Assembly: GCF_000518865.1 (NCBI RefSeq) | Contig: NZ_JAEK01000044.1 | Coordinates: forward strand, 224-43,485 | Reading direction: 5' to 3' | DNA length: 43,262 bases | Source: Bacillus sp. J37 | Lineage (GTDB): Bacteria > Bacillota > Bacilli > Bacillales > Bacillaceae | In this document: piece by piece, positions 34,721 to 43,262 of the stretch | Position numbering within the stretch: the first letter of the stretch is position 1 | How the letters are laid out: each line of letters opens with the position of its first letter | The notes under the pieces: generated by a model | The model's input: only the letters and a program-made list of their open reading frames with translations | Databases searched by the model: none | Told to the model about the DNA's origin: nothing | Position numbers and translations under genes: made by a program

Positions 34721-35638
34721 ATGTTTGAACAATTATATAGACAAAGAGTTGAGCTTATTAAAATTATAGAGAGTCACACAGGAAACGATGGAACCCAGAT
34801 GACTTCCATACCGTCTTTATATTTCTCCCGTTATTCTAATGAAACTGGACCAAATTACGGGGTTCACAAGCCTTCCTTATGTATCGTTGTTCAAGGGATG
34901 AAGGAGGTATTTCTTTCACATGAACTCTTTAGGTACGGTCCGGCCGAGTACCTTGTTGCATCTGTTAACCTGCCAATTACTGGACAAGTCACTGAAGCCT
35001 CTTCCGAAGTTCCTTATTTGGCTCTCAAACTTGAATTCACACCGAATGAAATATTAGAGGTGTTACGTGAATTCCAAATGGGAGTTGACAAGAAGGAAAA
35101 TGCTAAACGAGGTATGTATGTTAGCAAAATAGATCAATCTTTACTTGACGCGGTAACAAGATTAGCTCGTTTGCTTGATACTCCGAAAGACATTAAGGTA
35201 CTTGCCCCTCTAATCATGAAAGAAATCATCTATAGAGTACTGCAAGGAGAACATGGTGGTATGCTAAAACAAATAGCAATAGAAGGAAGTTCTACCCATC
35301 AAATCAGTGATGTGATAAAACATATAATGAGTAACTATGAAAAATCTCTTAAGATCGAGGAGCTAGCCGATATAGCAAACATGAGTGTTTCTTCCCTTCA
35401 TAGACACTTTAAAGAGGTTACTGCGATGAGTCCAATCCAATACCAAAAACAACTAAGACTTCAAGAAGCTAGAAGCCTGTTGCTATCCGAGTCATCGGAT
35501 GCAGCAGATGTCTCCTTCCGTGTAGGATATGAAAGCCCATCACAATTCAGCCGTGAATATTCGCGTATGTTTGGTTTACCACCAAAAGAAGATATAAAAC
35601 TTCTGAGGGAGCAATATGAACAAAGGATAAAAGCTTGA
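34721..35638 (+). CDS. AraC-family regulator (YqhC-like, AraC_N domain)
   Basis: A 305-residue protein with an N-terminal AraC_N (PF06719-type) sensor domain (about 20-170, containing PSLCIVVQGMKEVFL). A C-terminal double HTH follows (about 195-295), with LKIEELADIANMSVSSLHRH and SFRVGYESPSQFSREYSRMF. E. coli YqhC, of the same architecture, activates aldehyde reductase genes in response to reactive aldehydes. ATG 34721 follows a perfect AAAGGAGG. It is the only plus-strand gene in the cluster. The four ~70-bp operators in this region are its probable targets. Confidence 0.9.
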   Translation: MFEQLYRQRVELIKIIESHTGNDGTQMTSIPSLYFSRYSNETGPNYGVHKPSLCIVVQGMKEVFLSHELFRYGPAEYLVASVNLPITGQVTEASSEVPYLALKLEFTPNEILEVLREFQMGVDKKENAKRGMYVSKIDQSLLDAVTRLARLLDTPKDIKVLAPLIMKEIIYRVLQGEHGGMLKQIAIEGSSTHQISDVIKHIMSNYEKSLKIEELADIANMSVSSLHRHFKEVTAMSPIQYQKQLRLQEARSLLLSESSDAADVSFRVGYESPSQFSREYSRMFGLPPKEDIKLLREQYEQRIKA

Positions 35639-35680
35639 TTTCCCTTCAATTATAGTGGCAGCTACACTTTAAATAAAATA

Positions 35681-35720
35681 AAAAAGTGCAAGAATCTACT
35701 TCCTGATTCATGCACTTTTT
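35681..35720. terminator. Bidirectional terminator
   Basis: AAAAAGTGCA-A-GAATC pairs with GATTC-A-TGCACTTTTT (16-base arms, one mismatch). It serves both the regulator gene and the convergent DUF4405 gene. Confidence 0.85.
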
Positions 35721-35731
35721 CATTCTGCAAT

Positions 35732-36421
35732 TTATCTATCTTTGTATGCCATACCTCTATCCTGCTTCCGAACAAATTTCAGAGCGTAATGAGTCCCGCT
35801 AATATAGATTCCCATTATTGATAGATGATCTAGTAAAAATCCAATAGAGGACTTATCATTGTACCAACCAAATGGATTATAGACTGTTAACTTGTAAAAC
35901 ATCTCTCTCTCGAAAGAAGCCTGCACACCATAAACAACAATCACCACCACTAAGACACGCAACACAATTGTACGGAAACGATTTGTACTCGTAATTCCGG
36001 TCATCTTTCGTACGGCATTGATAATTGTTCCCCAGGACAATCCAATATGCACAGCCATGAAAATAAATCCCCAATATGAAGTCATAACATGTATCTGTAA
36101 TAGAATCATGTCATTGTTTATAGGAATAAAGGCTAAGATGTCACGGGAAATTGGCACAGAACTTAGCATCACTGCAGCCATGGATATGAGAAAAAGGAAA
36201 TTGACCGTAATGCTCAGAATACGTCGTACATTGTACTTTCCTTTAAAAATTGTCTTATACCATCTTCGATTTAAAACATTATGGGTAATAAACAACAAAA
36301 TCAATACAACCCCTACCAGTTCATGAATTGTATTTCCGGTAATCTGGTAAGCCATTGCAACTAACATCAAAGTTGTCATAGAAAGATCAATAACCAGCCT
36401 AATTAACATATTTTGTTTCAA
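35732..36421 (-). CDS. DUF4405 membrane protein (cytochrome b-like)
   Basis: A 229-residue protein with about five or six transmembrane helices. His residues are placed for heme coordination: TGNTIHELVG (about 32), ITHNVLNRRW (about 46), ILLQIHVMTSYWGFIFMAVH (about 108 and 122). A final GTHYALKF (about 212) may be another ligand. DUF4405 proteins are predicted heme-b membrane electron carriers. It starts at TTG 36421 after GAGGAG, 90 bases downstream of a cytochrome P460-type lipoprotein gene. The two likely form a membrane redox pair in which this protein links the external heme c to the quinone pool. Not experimentally defined. Confidence 0.8.
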   Translation of the reverse strand: MKQNMLIRLVIDLSMTTLMLVAMAYQITGNTIHELVGVVLILLFITHNVLNRRWYKTIFKGKYNVRRILSITVNFLFLISMAAVMLSSVPISRDILAFIPINNDMILLQIHVMTSYWGFIFMAVHIGLSWGTIINAVRKMTGITSTNRFRTIVLRVLVVVIVVYGVQASFEREMFYKLTVYNPFGWYNDKSSIGFLLDHLSIMGIYISGTHYALKFVRKQDRGMAYKDR

Positions 36422-36511
36422 GAAGTTCTCCTCTTTCTAATTTTTTTACACATTGCCGTCGGAACGTATTTATTTGATCGAATTTTCGTTCAAATTCTAA
36501 ACCTACGTCAC

Positions 36512-37219
36512 TTAACTAAAATGAATCATGAAAAGAACCTTTTGAATGATCCCGGCTTTTTCTTCATCTTCCATTTCGCTATTACTTTGCAAATTACCCT
36601 GTGAGTCCTCATTTACCACCCAGTGATCAGTAGGAATACCTGTGAGTTGGGATTCAGAAGTGCTATCCTTTGATCCTGTCCTATTTTCAAATTCATAATC
36701 CTTCATTTCATCCAACGTGTTAACATATTCATCCCGTTCTTGATTCGCATGGCAGGTAAAGCAGCGACCGATGTCTTCTTCATAATCCAGCGATCTGTCA
36801 CCATTGAATTCCTGGTATTGCCAATCTCCGTTTTGTGGTGTCCCTTCCGGTGTTTGGTCTCCACAACCAGTGCGCTTTTCCATCACAAAGATCTCATCAA
36901 GCTCTTCATCTCTATATATTTCAAGAGTGATGACGGTGCCATCAGGAAATGGCTGCCCGTTCTGCACTGCTTCGATTGCTTCTCGACTCGTGTAAAGTTC
37001 TTCTCTGACATTTCCTCGATGGACAGTAGTGTAGTTCACTCCCTTATCATAGTTCTCAGGGAATTTGACAAGTTCACGGACATAACCAGATTGTTCCTGT
37101 TGGGACGTGTTACCCGATGGTATCTCTTCGGAAATCCCATTTGTGTCATTACTGTTGTTGCAGGCTGTAAGAGTGAGGGACGTCACCAATGCAAGAGACG
37201 GAAATAGTAGCTTTTTCAT
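36512..37219 (-). CDS. Cytochrome P460-family heme c lipoprotein
   Basis: A 235-residue protein. Residues 1-20 are a lipoprotein signal (MKKLLFPSLALVTSLTLTAC) with lipidated Cys20, followed by a Ser/Gln-rich linker. The cytochrome P460-like domain spans about 50-165 and contains PDGTVITLEIYRDE, then NGDWQYQEF, and the heme c site CFTCH (about 152-156). P460-family proteins oxidise hydroxylamine or detoxify nitrogen and peroxide species; the activity here is unknown. The C-terminal ~60 residues are acidic and not recognised. It is first in an operon with the DUF4405 gene, 219 bases downstream of operator copy 4. Confidence 0.85.
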   Translation of the reverse strand: MKKLLFPSLALVTSLTLTACNNSNDTNGISEEIPSGNTSQQEQSGYVRELVKFPENYDKGVNYTTVHRGNVREELYTSREAIEAVQNGQPFPDGTVITLEIYRDEELDEIFVMEKRTGCGDQTPEGTPQNGDWQYQEFNGDRSLDYEEDIGRCFTCHANQERDEYVNTLDEMKDYEFENRTGSKDSTSESQLTGIPTDHWVVNEDSQGNLQSNSEMEDEEKAGIIQKVLFMIHFS

Positions 37220-37437
37220 ATTGTTTTCCTCCTACAATTTTTGAGTATTGTAACAATTCTTAGATTCATATTTGTATAAATTCTTTGTTGAGATGCTATG
37301 TCTTTGGTAAATAATGATTCCCCATAGGTAATGACTATTAATGGGGCTAGCAAATTATTTTTTTCCATCATAAGTGTACTTGTTTAGAACCTTGTGTATT
37401 TTCAATAGAATATTTATAGAAAAAGTAGTGGCTTTAT

Positions 37438-37508
37438 TATTATGCATTAAATGAAAAAACGACCGATATCCTATTTCTCTCAAATGGTTGCCTAATCCTA
37501 CCACAATG
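37438..37508 (-). promoter_or_regulatory. Operator copy 4, upstream of P460-DUF4405 operon
   Basis: TTATGCA-N18-GATATC-N16-GTTGCCTAATC, the same spacing as the other three copies, followed by CCTACCACAATGA. It is the most diverged copy and lies farther from its gene (219 bases). Confidence 0.65.
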
Positions 37509-37738
37509 AAAATTAAGGTAATACACCAGTTATTTCACCTAAATCAAAAGTAGCTTCGTATAGGATTTTCCAATAAAATGGAATGATTCAACTACACTTT
37601 CTCATCATTACTAGTGGGATATTTTTGGTGAAAAATCGAATATTATCCCCTTAGAAAAACAATATTTATAGAGGAAGTAGAGAATGACATTGGGAAAGGA
37701 AAAGAAGATTTACTAGGGTAAGACCATTTAAAATGGAG

Positions 37739-37786
37739 ATATTGAAGAAAGTACAGATATTAACCTATCTGTACTTTCTTCAATAT
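37739..37786. terminator. Perfect 21-bp inverted repeat downstream of tnpC
   Basis: Arms 37739-37759 and 37766-37786 with a six-base loop. It lies about 110 bases past the tnpC stop and could be its terminator or mark the end of the transposition unit. The T run is weak. Confidence 0.6.
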
Positions 37787-37894
37787 TCTATATATTTTCA
37801 ACTAATTCTTTCTAAGTGTTCTGCGTCAATCTGGCCTGTTTGCGGAACAAATTAAAAATTTTTTCTTCAACTAAACTCCGTTAGTTGAACAGAT

Positions 37895-38299
37895 TTATAA
37901 CTTTGCAAAATAGTCAGACAGTTTTTCTTTTTCTTTATCACGTAGTTGTTTGTTTTCATTCTCCAGTTCTTTATTCCTTTTTTCCAACTTTTCAATCCTT
38001 CTTTTAAGAGATTCGATGATGGCGTTTTGATTATTTTCATCACGATTAATCCTAGAGTCTACATATGCTTTTTCTTGTTGATTTCGCAAGAAATTGATAC
38101 GTTCTTTAATCTCTGAATGATTATACAACGTAGCTTTACTCACTCCAGCTTCTTCTGCTACACTATTAAAGTTTATTGCCTTAGAATTCTTTGTAAGGCG
38201 TTTAATAGCCTCGTCAACCTTTTTCTTAGTTGCCTTTTTTCGGTCCTCATGTAACTTCTTTAATTGCTCTTCACGATCAAAATTATTCATTTGCAACAC
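37895..38299 (-). CDS. tnpC: Tn554-family TnpC-like protein
   Basis: A 134-residue protein. The N-terminal HTH (KAINFNSVAEEAGVSKATLY, about 38-57) is followed by a leucine/charged coiled coil (about 75-125, IESLKRRIEKLEKRNKELEN). This is the DUF6262/TnpC architecture of Tn554-like transposons, where TnpC assists and orients recombination. It overlaps the end of tnpB by 17 bases, so translation is coupled. About 10 residues longer than Tn554 TnpC. Confidence 0.85.
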   Translation of the reverse strand: MLQMNNFDREEQLKKLHEDRKKATKKKVDEAIKRLTKNSKAINFNSVAEEAGVSKATLYNHSEIKERINFLRNQQEKAYVDSRINRDENNQNAIIESLKRRIEKLEKRNKELENENKQLRDKEKEKLSDYFAKL

Positions 38300-40421
38300 C
38301 TATCTTTTTTGTCCGTTCTAATTGTCTCTTCATGCGGTCAAATCGACCAAAAATAACATTTCCATCTTTGATTGTTTCGTAAATATTTTGGTACCTTTCC
38401 AAGTTCTTTTCGTTTGCTTTAACCATATCTTCACAACCATATTCTTTCGACGCTTCAATCCACTTTGTAGTTGTTTCTATGAGAAGCTCGTACTTCTTAA
38501 CGTCAAAACTTGACATACCTACTGCTAAATCAAAACAAGGTTTTCCATCGTTTGCAGTAAGACAAGGGGGTTCTGCTGCTAATGGGCAATTCCCATTGAC
38601 TCTTGCACGACAGGTCCCATAAGGGTTATCTAAGGCATTTAACTTCTCATCTTTCCACAACATATCAAGAATGTCTTTAGGGACATCTTCACTTTCTGAG
38701 ATTTGGTTAATTTCCCCATTTATATCAAAGGTAAACACACCTTGTTTTACAACCTTCTCGAACTCTTTACGTTTCGTATCATCTAATAGGCGAGCATATT
38801 GTAACGTCATTTCGGGTGATGCATGGGCTAATAACTCCTGCACCGTTAAAATATCAGCTCCACCATTTAACATTTTCACTCCAAAAGTATGTCGAAACTG
38901 GTGAGGTCTGAAGTGAAACAAATTGCCTGATTCATCAGTAATATTTTTTTCTAACGCTAATTTGTTTAGTTCTTCTCGAACAAAATTCTGACTAAAGGGT
39001 CTTCCCTTACGGGAACCTCGGTAGCGAACAAAAAGGTATCTTTCAGGATTGTTATCATCATTGCTGTTTTGCTTAGAACGGTCAATTAAAACTGCAATTA
39101 TATCTGCTAGATGATCATCAATGGGTATTTTGTGACCAATTACATACGTCTTTTCAATATCTGTTGTAAGATTTGATTTTCCGTTTATTTTACCTAAACA
39201 ATCCTGCGTCAATTCCAATGTATCGCTTAAGCGAAGCCCTGTTTTGAAAAAGATCCAGACAACTGGCTGTACATCTGGATGAAGGTCATTTAGATTATTA
39301 AACAGTTGTTCCAATACATAGTCAGGTATGTAATCAATTTCATCCAATGATTTTTTAGGGAGATTAGGAAAGTCTTCAGGATATATTAAACGAAACACCA
39401 TTTCTTTAGGTGCAAAATCTTCGAATTTCTCTAAAATTTGAAGATCTCTTATAAAAGCACGAACACACTTTAATGCTTGACGAACATATTTTTTAGGGTT
39501 GGAATTTTTCTTATTTAATTTGGTTTTAGTATGCTCCTTTAACTCTTCTATGTACGTTTCTATATGCTTTCTATCAAGTTTTTTAAAATCGTTCCATTTA
39601 GGATTTTGTTTTGCAATTGAGTTTAAAAAAGGAATAGTGTATGTTCCATAACTTCGAGCTGTACCCCAGGTGAAGTTTTTGCCGCTGATTAGACGACCTT
39701 TTATATATTCTTTAAATATTTTACTAAAATTTTCATTCTCTATATTTGAAAAATCAATGCGATGACAACTAGTTGATTCATTGAAATCTATCCCGTATTT
39801 TTTATTCAGTACCCGTACATCCCATCGATCCCTCTCCCATTCATCACGGGTATCTGTTAATTGAAAAAGTGTATTATAAATCCTTGCTAAAAAGCCATCT
39901 ATTTCCGTACGGGCTACGATTTCTTCCCCTCTCATCTTCTTGATGTAACTTGTCTTTTCTCCTTTACCATTCAACCAAAAGGTCCAAAGCTTTTGCTCTT
40001 TATTGATGTCTAAATCAAGAAGAGAAGTGAGATTTGGATGCCTTTCGTTTAAATATTCAGCCAGTTTTCTTAGCGAGCCTGATATACTTTTAAATATAGT
40101 CCTTATTCCCCAACGGTCTGAAAAAATTTGATTGTAGTAAACAAACTTAATCTCCATGTTGACGTTTGGATTTACACAATTGAAGTAAATGTTATTTACT
40201 ATTCCTTTTCTCTTGTTATATTGCTCTTCAAAATTAGGGATTTTACCAATTTCATGTATATTCCAAACATCATTGACTAAAAAGTAATCATCATTCACAA
40301 CTCTTCTTGTTACTTTTCCATTGTCGGAAATCTCTTTAACCTCGTAAGAGGATAGGGTGGAAGCGATTAAGTCCCAATATTCACTATTAGGAATTGAATT
40401 ACTCGGTATAATATTATCCAA
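38283..40421 (-). CDS. tnpB: Tn554-family TnpB tyrosine recombinase
   Basis: A 712-residue tyrosine recombinase. The catalytic domain (about 350-570) contains the Arg in FKTGLRLSDTLEL, HQFRHTFGVKML (H-x-x-R) and LLAHASPEMTLQYAR with the terminal His and nucleophilic Tyr. A Cys-rich segment CRARVNGNCPLAAEPPC follows (about 600-620), probably binding metal. The long N-terminal region is typical of Tn554 TnpB. It lies 27 bases after tnpA. All catalytic residues are present, so it should be active. Confidence 0.9.
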   Translation of the reverse strand: MDNIIPSNSIPNSEYWDLIASTLSSYEVKEISDNGKVTRRVVNDDYFLVNDVWNIHEIGKIPNFEEQYNKRKGIVNNIYFNCVNPNVNMEIKFVYYNQIFSDRWGIRTIFKSISGSLRKLAEYLNERHPNLTSLLDLDINKEQKLWTFWLNGKGEKTSYIKKMRGEEIVARTEIDGFLARIYNTLFQLTDTRDEWERDRWDVRVLNKKYGIDFNESTSCHRIDFSNIENENFSKIFKEYIKGRLISGKNFTWGTARSYGTYTIPFLNSIAKQNPKWNDFKKLDRKHIETYIEELKEHTKTKLNKKNSNPKKYVRQALKCVRAFIRDLQILEKFEDFAPKEMVFRLIYPEDFPNLPKKSLDEIDYIPDYVLEQLFNNLNDLHPDVQPVVWIFFKTGLRLSDTLELTQDCLGKINGKSNLTTDIEKTYVIGHKIPIDDHLADIIAVLIDRSKQNSNDDNNPERYLFVRYRGSRKGRPFSQNFVREELNKLALEKNITDESGNLFHFRPHQFRHTFGVKMLNGGADILTVQELLAHASPEMTLQYARLLDDTKRKEFEKVVKQGVFTFDINGEINQISESEDVPKDILDMLWKDEKLNALDNPYGTCRARVNGNCPLAAEPPCLTANDGKPCFDLAVGMSSFDVKKYELLIETTTKWIEASKEYGCEDMVKANEKNLERYQNIYETIKDGNVIFGRFDRMKRQLERTKKIGVANE

Positions 40422-40448
40422 TGTTTGTCCTCCTAAAATACAATATCT

Positions 40449-41627
40449 CTAAAAAGGGACTACTTCGTCAGGAATACCTGATTGAAAAGCTTCCTCTTGG
40501 TTTTCAATGCCTCGACCAATTTCAAAGACATGAGAGGCTTTCTCCCAATCCTTTCGAATATCATCTTCGGAAGGGTGAACATATAGGTCAATGGTTGTTT
40601 GTATTTGTGCATGACCTAGACGTTCTTGTACAGCTTTTATGTTCTTTGTTTGAAGATAAAATATGGTTCCGTGTGTATGACGAAATAGGTGAGGAGTAAT
40701 ATATATGCCTGTTTTCCTTTCTATCTCTTTAAGAGTTGCATAAACATCAGAATATGTAAGAGGTTCTCCAGCGTTCTTACCCCAAATCTTCACAAATACA
40801 AAGTTATGGTTAGGATTATATTCATCTAGCACTTCGTACAAATAATCATCATATAAGTCCATTAGACCTTGAGAGATGTCAATCTTTCGTTCTCCAGTCT
40901 TCAACTTTCCCCCGTTTGGTAACTCCCCTCTATCTGTTAGTTGGATTTTGTGCTTCCTTTGTATTGCGTCAAAATGAAAGTCTTCAAGAAACAAGGAGAG
41001 AACTTCACCTATACGGAAACCACTTTCAAAAAGTAACTTTACTAAAAATCTATCCCTAATGTTAGTAGTGGATTTATAGATTTCATTAACTTGCTCCTTT
41101 GTAAATATCTTAACTCTTACTCTAGGTTCGTTTAATTTAAGAACATTTTTAAAACGTGGTTTGTCTTTATTTACATGATATAAAAAATCCTTATATCCAC
41201 TTCCACCTGCACCTTGAAAGATCCTCTTCATCAACTTTTCAACAACATTTGATTCAACTAATTCTTCTCTGTATAGATAATCATAGAATGATGTCACTAC
41301 CGTAAGGTAAATGTTTACTGTTCTTTCACTACGTTTAGCCTTAACTTCTTTTTGAGGTACTACTTTATTACTTTCATATGGGTTTCGTAGCCAACCAACG
41401 AAGTCAGATAGTATTTGAAAACTAACTTGCTGATAATCAACTCCTATTTGTTCTAAGTATGTAAAGTAATATTTCAAAGCTGTACAGTAAGTCTGTAAAG
41501 TATTGCTTTTACTTTCCTTGTTATGGTGATGTTTCATGTACTTCGCAACGGATTCAACAGGCAATCCATTTGAATCAATAAGAAGATATACTTTTCTATT
41601 ATCAATCAATATTTGTTCTATCTTCAT
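40449..41627 (-). CDS. tnpA: Tn554-family TnpA tyrosine recombinase
   Basis: A 392-residue tyrosine recombinase with an N-terminal SAM-like core-binding domain (about 15-130) and catalytic domain (about 180-350). The active-site residues are Arg in ESGFRIGEVLSLFL, Lys in GKLKTGERK, H-x-x-R in TPHLFRHTHG, His in ERLGHAQIQ and nucleophile Tyr in TTIDLYVHP. ATG 41627 is preferred because GGAG is nine bases upstream; TTG 41642 is the alternative. First gene of the tnpABC operon. Confidence 0.9.
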   Translation of the reverse strand: MKIEQILIDNRKVYLLIDSNGLPVESVAKYMKHHHNKESKSNTLQTYCTALKYYFTYLEQIGVDYQQVSFQILSDFVGWLRNPYESNKVVPQKEVKAKRSERTVNIYLTVVTSFYDYLYREELVESNVVEKLMKRIFQGAGGSGYKDFLYHVNKDKPRFKNVLKLNEPRVRVKIFTKEQVNEIYKSTTNIRDRFLVKLLFESGFRIGEVLSLFLEDFHFDAIQRKHKIQLTDRGELPNGGKLKTGERKIDISQGLMDLYDDYLYEVLDEYNPNHNFVFVKIWGKNAGEPLTYSDVYATLKEIERKTGIYITPHLFRHTHGTIFYLQTKNIKAVQERLGHAQIQTTIDLYVHPSEDDIRKDWEKASHVFEIGRGIENQEEAFQSGIPDEVVPF

Positions 41628-41859
41628 GAAAAACATCTCCAATCATTTGTAATTTAGAATAGCACTTCTACTTATAATTATTACAGTTATTGTTGTTTCT
41701 TTAAGGTCCTCAAAGCTATCGCTTCTGCGGAGTGCTGTCCTCGCAACGAGGCTACACCCTCCATAAAAACAAACAAATGTTCCTATTTGTGACTTCATAT
41801 TAAACTATTAATACAATATTTTCAACCATTATTTATCCAATAAATTATGTAAATAAAAA

Positions 41860-41894
41860 AGGATAATCAGCCCTCATATTAGACTAACTATCCT
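41860..41894 (-). terminator. Terminator overlapping nuclease stop codon
   Basis: 11-bp stem with two G-T pairs (41860-41870 with 41884-41894), followed on the minus strand by TTTTTTATTT. Confidence 0.7.
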
Positions 41895-42549
41895 ATGAAT
41901 TTGTATCTAAATTTAACCAATGATCACTCGTTATTGGCATACTAAAACCTGCTGCTTTTGCTTCTTTAATCGTCACCTCTCCATTACCGTTTGTATCAAC
42001 ACTAGAAATATCACCGTTTGCGTTTGATCCTGTTGATTCAGCTGGTTCAGTTGATTCAACTGGTTCACTGTCTGTTAAACCGAGTGATGCGTTTACTTCG
42101 TCAGGGTTCACGTTGTCAAATTTATCAACAATCTTGTTGCCCATTATCGTATAAGTATATTGATAACTCGAAGGAATCTGTGTTTTTGTATTCGAATAAG
42201 TGATAATTGCTTCAAAGTCAGTAGCACCATCTGCTCTACTGATTGAATCTTCCATATAAGCTTGATCGCCGTGTCGATTGAGTGTGCTATCTTGTGGAGT
42301 GATATTATAAGCATTTGCTACCCCTCCGAGAGAATCAGCAATGATATGTCCTTCATCTAAAACGTCACTTTCAACACCCGGAACTTTTGCCTCATCAGAA
42401 TAGTATCTGCCAGACGATAATACAGCTTCAATATTATCATCTTGTAGAATGATTTCGTCAGCAATGACACGTACTAGTTGCCCGTATTCATTAGTAAATG
42501 CCCAATATTCCCGGTCCCCATAACCAATGCTTCTTTGAATAGCCTTCAA
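41893..42549 (-). pseudogene. N-terminally truncated secreted-type DNA/RNA nuclease
   Basis: The frame encodes 218 residues. The nuclease-like core is GHIIADSLGGVANAYNITPQ and DSTLNRHGDQAYMED (about 67-101), the His/Asn pattern of bacterial DNA/RNA non-specific endonucleases. A Thr/Ser/Glu-rich linker follows, then a C-terminal calcium-binding-like repeat DTNGNGEVTIKEAKAAGF. Homologues begin with a signal peptide. Here the frame starts with TTG 42549 inside KAIQRSIGYGDREYW and directly abuts the repeated structured element at 42554-42735, so the start and secretion signal are missing. The C-terminus also stops soon after DHW. Probably inactive or not exported. Confidence 0.65.
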
Positions 42550-42553
42550 AAGA

Positions 42554-42735
42554 GTTTCGGCTCGTTCGGTATGGCGGCTTGCCGCAAATGGAACAGGAAC
42601 CTACGGCATGTAGGCGAAGCCGTACAGACCGTGGTTATCGGTCCATTTAATGCCGAAGCGACACCTACGGAATGACGGAAAGCGTTCTTTGCTTTGTGAT
42701 CAGTCCGTCGTGCTGCCGCCGGAAGGTTGTTTTGC
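42554..42735 (-). ncRNA. Candidate structured RNA/ssDNA element, copy 2
   Basis: The second copy of the 24823-25005 element, in the same orientation. The helices are kept, and two change by compensation: ACGGA (42667-42671) with TCCGT (42704-42708), and AAAGC (42679-42683) with GCTTT (42691-42695). The hairpins CCTAC/GTAGG and GACCG/CGGTC and the AAATGGA/TCCATTT stem are unchanged. It abuts the truncated nuclease gene. A 63-codon frame across it on the minus strand is a by-product of GC-rich sequence. Confidence 0.6.
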
Positions 42736-42776
42736 ATGCGAATGGTAGCCTTATTTATCCTTAACTTAGCGTAGTT

Positions 42777-43130
42777 TCAATAGCTTCTTTCTCTTGAAAC
42801 ACGACTGCTAAAGCTGCCACCTTGAAATAACTGACTTTCATGATCAATCAAGATTTGTTCAGGTTGTATAGTAAAATTTCTTAGTAAGTAGAGACCAACA
42901 TGTTGATGTAGCGTTGATAGTGCCTGATAATAGGATTCTTTTTTTTCAAAGAAGCTCTTATTTCGAACAACAAACATCCAATAGGGTCCGTACTGTGTAT
43001 CGACTTTTTTAAACATGACATGTAGTAACTCCTTCACATACTCCTCATCCTTATATTGAAACTCAAACACGTTTTCGTTTTCATTGTCAGAAATATAAAC
43101 CTCTGTTACGTTTACCCCGTTTATGTTCAC
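42777..43130 (-). CDS. Hypothetical protein (117 aa)
   Basis: A soluble, acidic protein with alternating strand and helix pattern. NVTEVYISDNENENVFEFQY leads, then YGPYWMFVVRNKSFFEKKES and HVGLYLLRNFTIQPEQILI follow. No signal peptide, metal site or known motif is recognised. GTG 43130 follows GGAGCAGAAAG. It lies upstream of structured-element copy 2, which might be co-transcribed. The remaining ~130 bases to the window end hold no gene I can support. Confidence 0.55.
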   Translation of the reverse strand: MNINGVNVTEVYISDNENENVFEFQYKDEEYVKELLHVMFKKVDTQYGPYWMFVVRNKSFFEKKESYYQALSTLHQHVGLYLLRNFTIQPEQILIDHESQLFQGGSFSSRVSRERSY

Positions 43131-43262
43131 CTTTCTGCTCCTCTCCTTTTCTATTCACTTACAAGATAGCTTAATAGAGAGAAAAGGGAAAATCAGCAAA
43201 ATACGATTTTATAGGGGATTTATCGGTCAATAACCGGGATATTCTCTAGAGATAAGCCAGTT

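Larger units (their letters stand above)
37739..41700 (-). mobile_element. Tn554-family transposition module
   Basis: tnpA, tnpB and tnpC in that order with Tn554-type sizes, the B-C pair overlapping. No resistance gene is seen immediately next to them. Ends are not identified. In Tn554 relatives cargo follows tnpC, which here would be the AraC-controlled stress genes, but without end sequences this is unproven. Confidence 0.75.

Noticed and set aside
36740-37207. Long open frame antisense to the P460 gene
   Set aside because: It has no ribosome binding site, and the opposite strand has a signal peptide, lipobox and CFTCH motif.
42546-42737. 63-codon open frame on the minus strand across structured-element copy 2
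   Set aside because: The matching frame is not kept in copy 1, which has an extra base and different run lengths, and the compensatory changes point to pairing, not coding.

Overview
The window looks like a low-GC Bacillaceae chromosome (Bacillus, Cytobacillus, Metabacillus or a close relative). The evidence is a small acid-soluble spore protein gene, the conserved bpsA-bpsB-fbpC-dynA-ypbS neighbourhood, strong AGGAGG-type ribosome binding sites and many intrinsic terminators. Almost everything runs on the minus strand. No tRNA, rRNA or CRISPR array was seen.

Region 1 (1-7455) is mostly core chromosome. It holds a partial IS-associated HTH gene, a spore protein gene, ypbS with a small Cys protein, the double-GTPase dynamin dynA, a Fur-boxed 29-aa ORF matching FbpC by position and size, the type III polyketide synthase pair bpsA-bpsB, and a YczE-like membrane protein.

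Region 2 (7456-17360) is accessory and decaying. An SDR gene and a GH43 glycosidase gene lie between two direct copies of a ~125-bp repeat. A 3' fragment of a group II intron and a wrecked UlaG-like metallo-hydrolase gene follow. After these come small genes: a GNAT, a VWA-like DUF2201 domain, two DnaJ-zinc-finger mini-proteins, a SHOCT protein, and an HPr-like protein without the phosphorylatable histidine.

Region 3 (about 17580-25010) looks like integrated plasmid DNA. It starts inside a truncated purine permease gene. It carries a frameshifted ParR-like gene, DUF5348 and DUF3967 genes, a two-gene unit resembling the Kiwa anti-phage system, a protein with two related RHH-like halves, an ATP-dependent DNA ligase, a zinc-finger protein and an ArdC-like antirestriction protein. 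It ends in about 500 bp of dense inverted repeats. The last ~183 bp of that block recur at 42554-42735 with compensatory base changes, so this is probably a structured RNA or single-stranded DNA element.

Region 4 (25675-37510) begins with a phosphotransferase, an NTF2-like protein and a SetB-like exporter. It then holds an apparent electrophile/aldehyde-stress regulon: cupin and carboxymuconolactone decarboxylase genes with a truncated SDR, two aldo/keto reductases, an NAD(P)-binding protein, an MFS exporter, a divergent AraC/YqhC-like activator, and a cytochrome P460 lipoprotein with a DUF4405 cytochrome b-like membrane protein. One gap-free ~70-bp motif occurs upstream of all four transcription units and is the likely binding site of the AraC protein.

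Region 5 (37739-43262) holds a Tn554-family tnpA-tnpB-tnpC set, an N-terminally truncated secreted-type nuclease abutting the second copy of the structured element, and one unrecognised gene.
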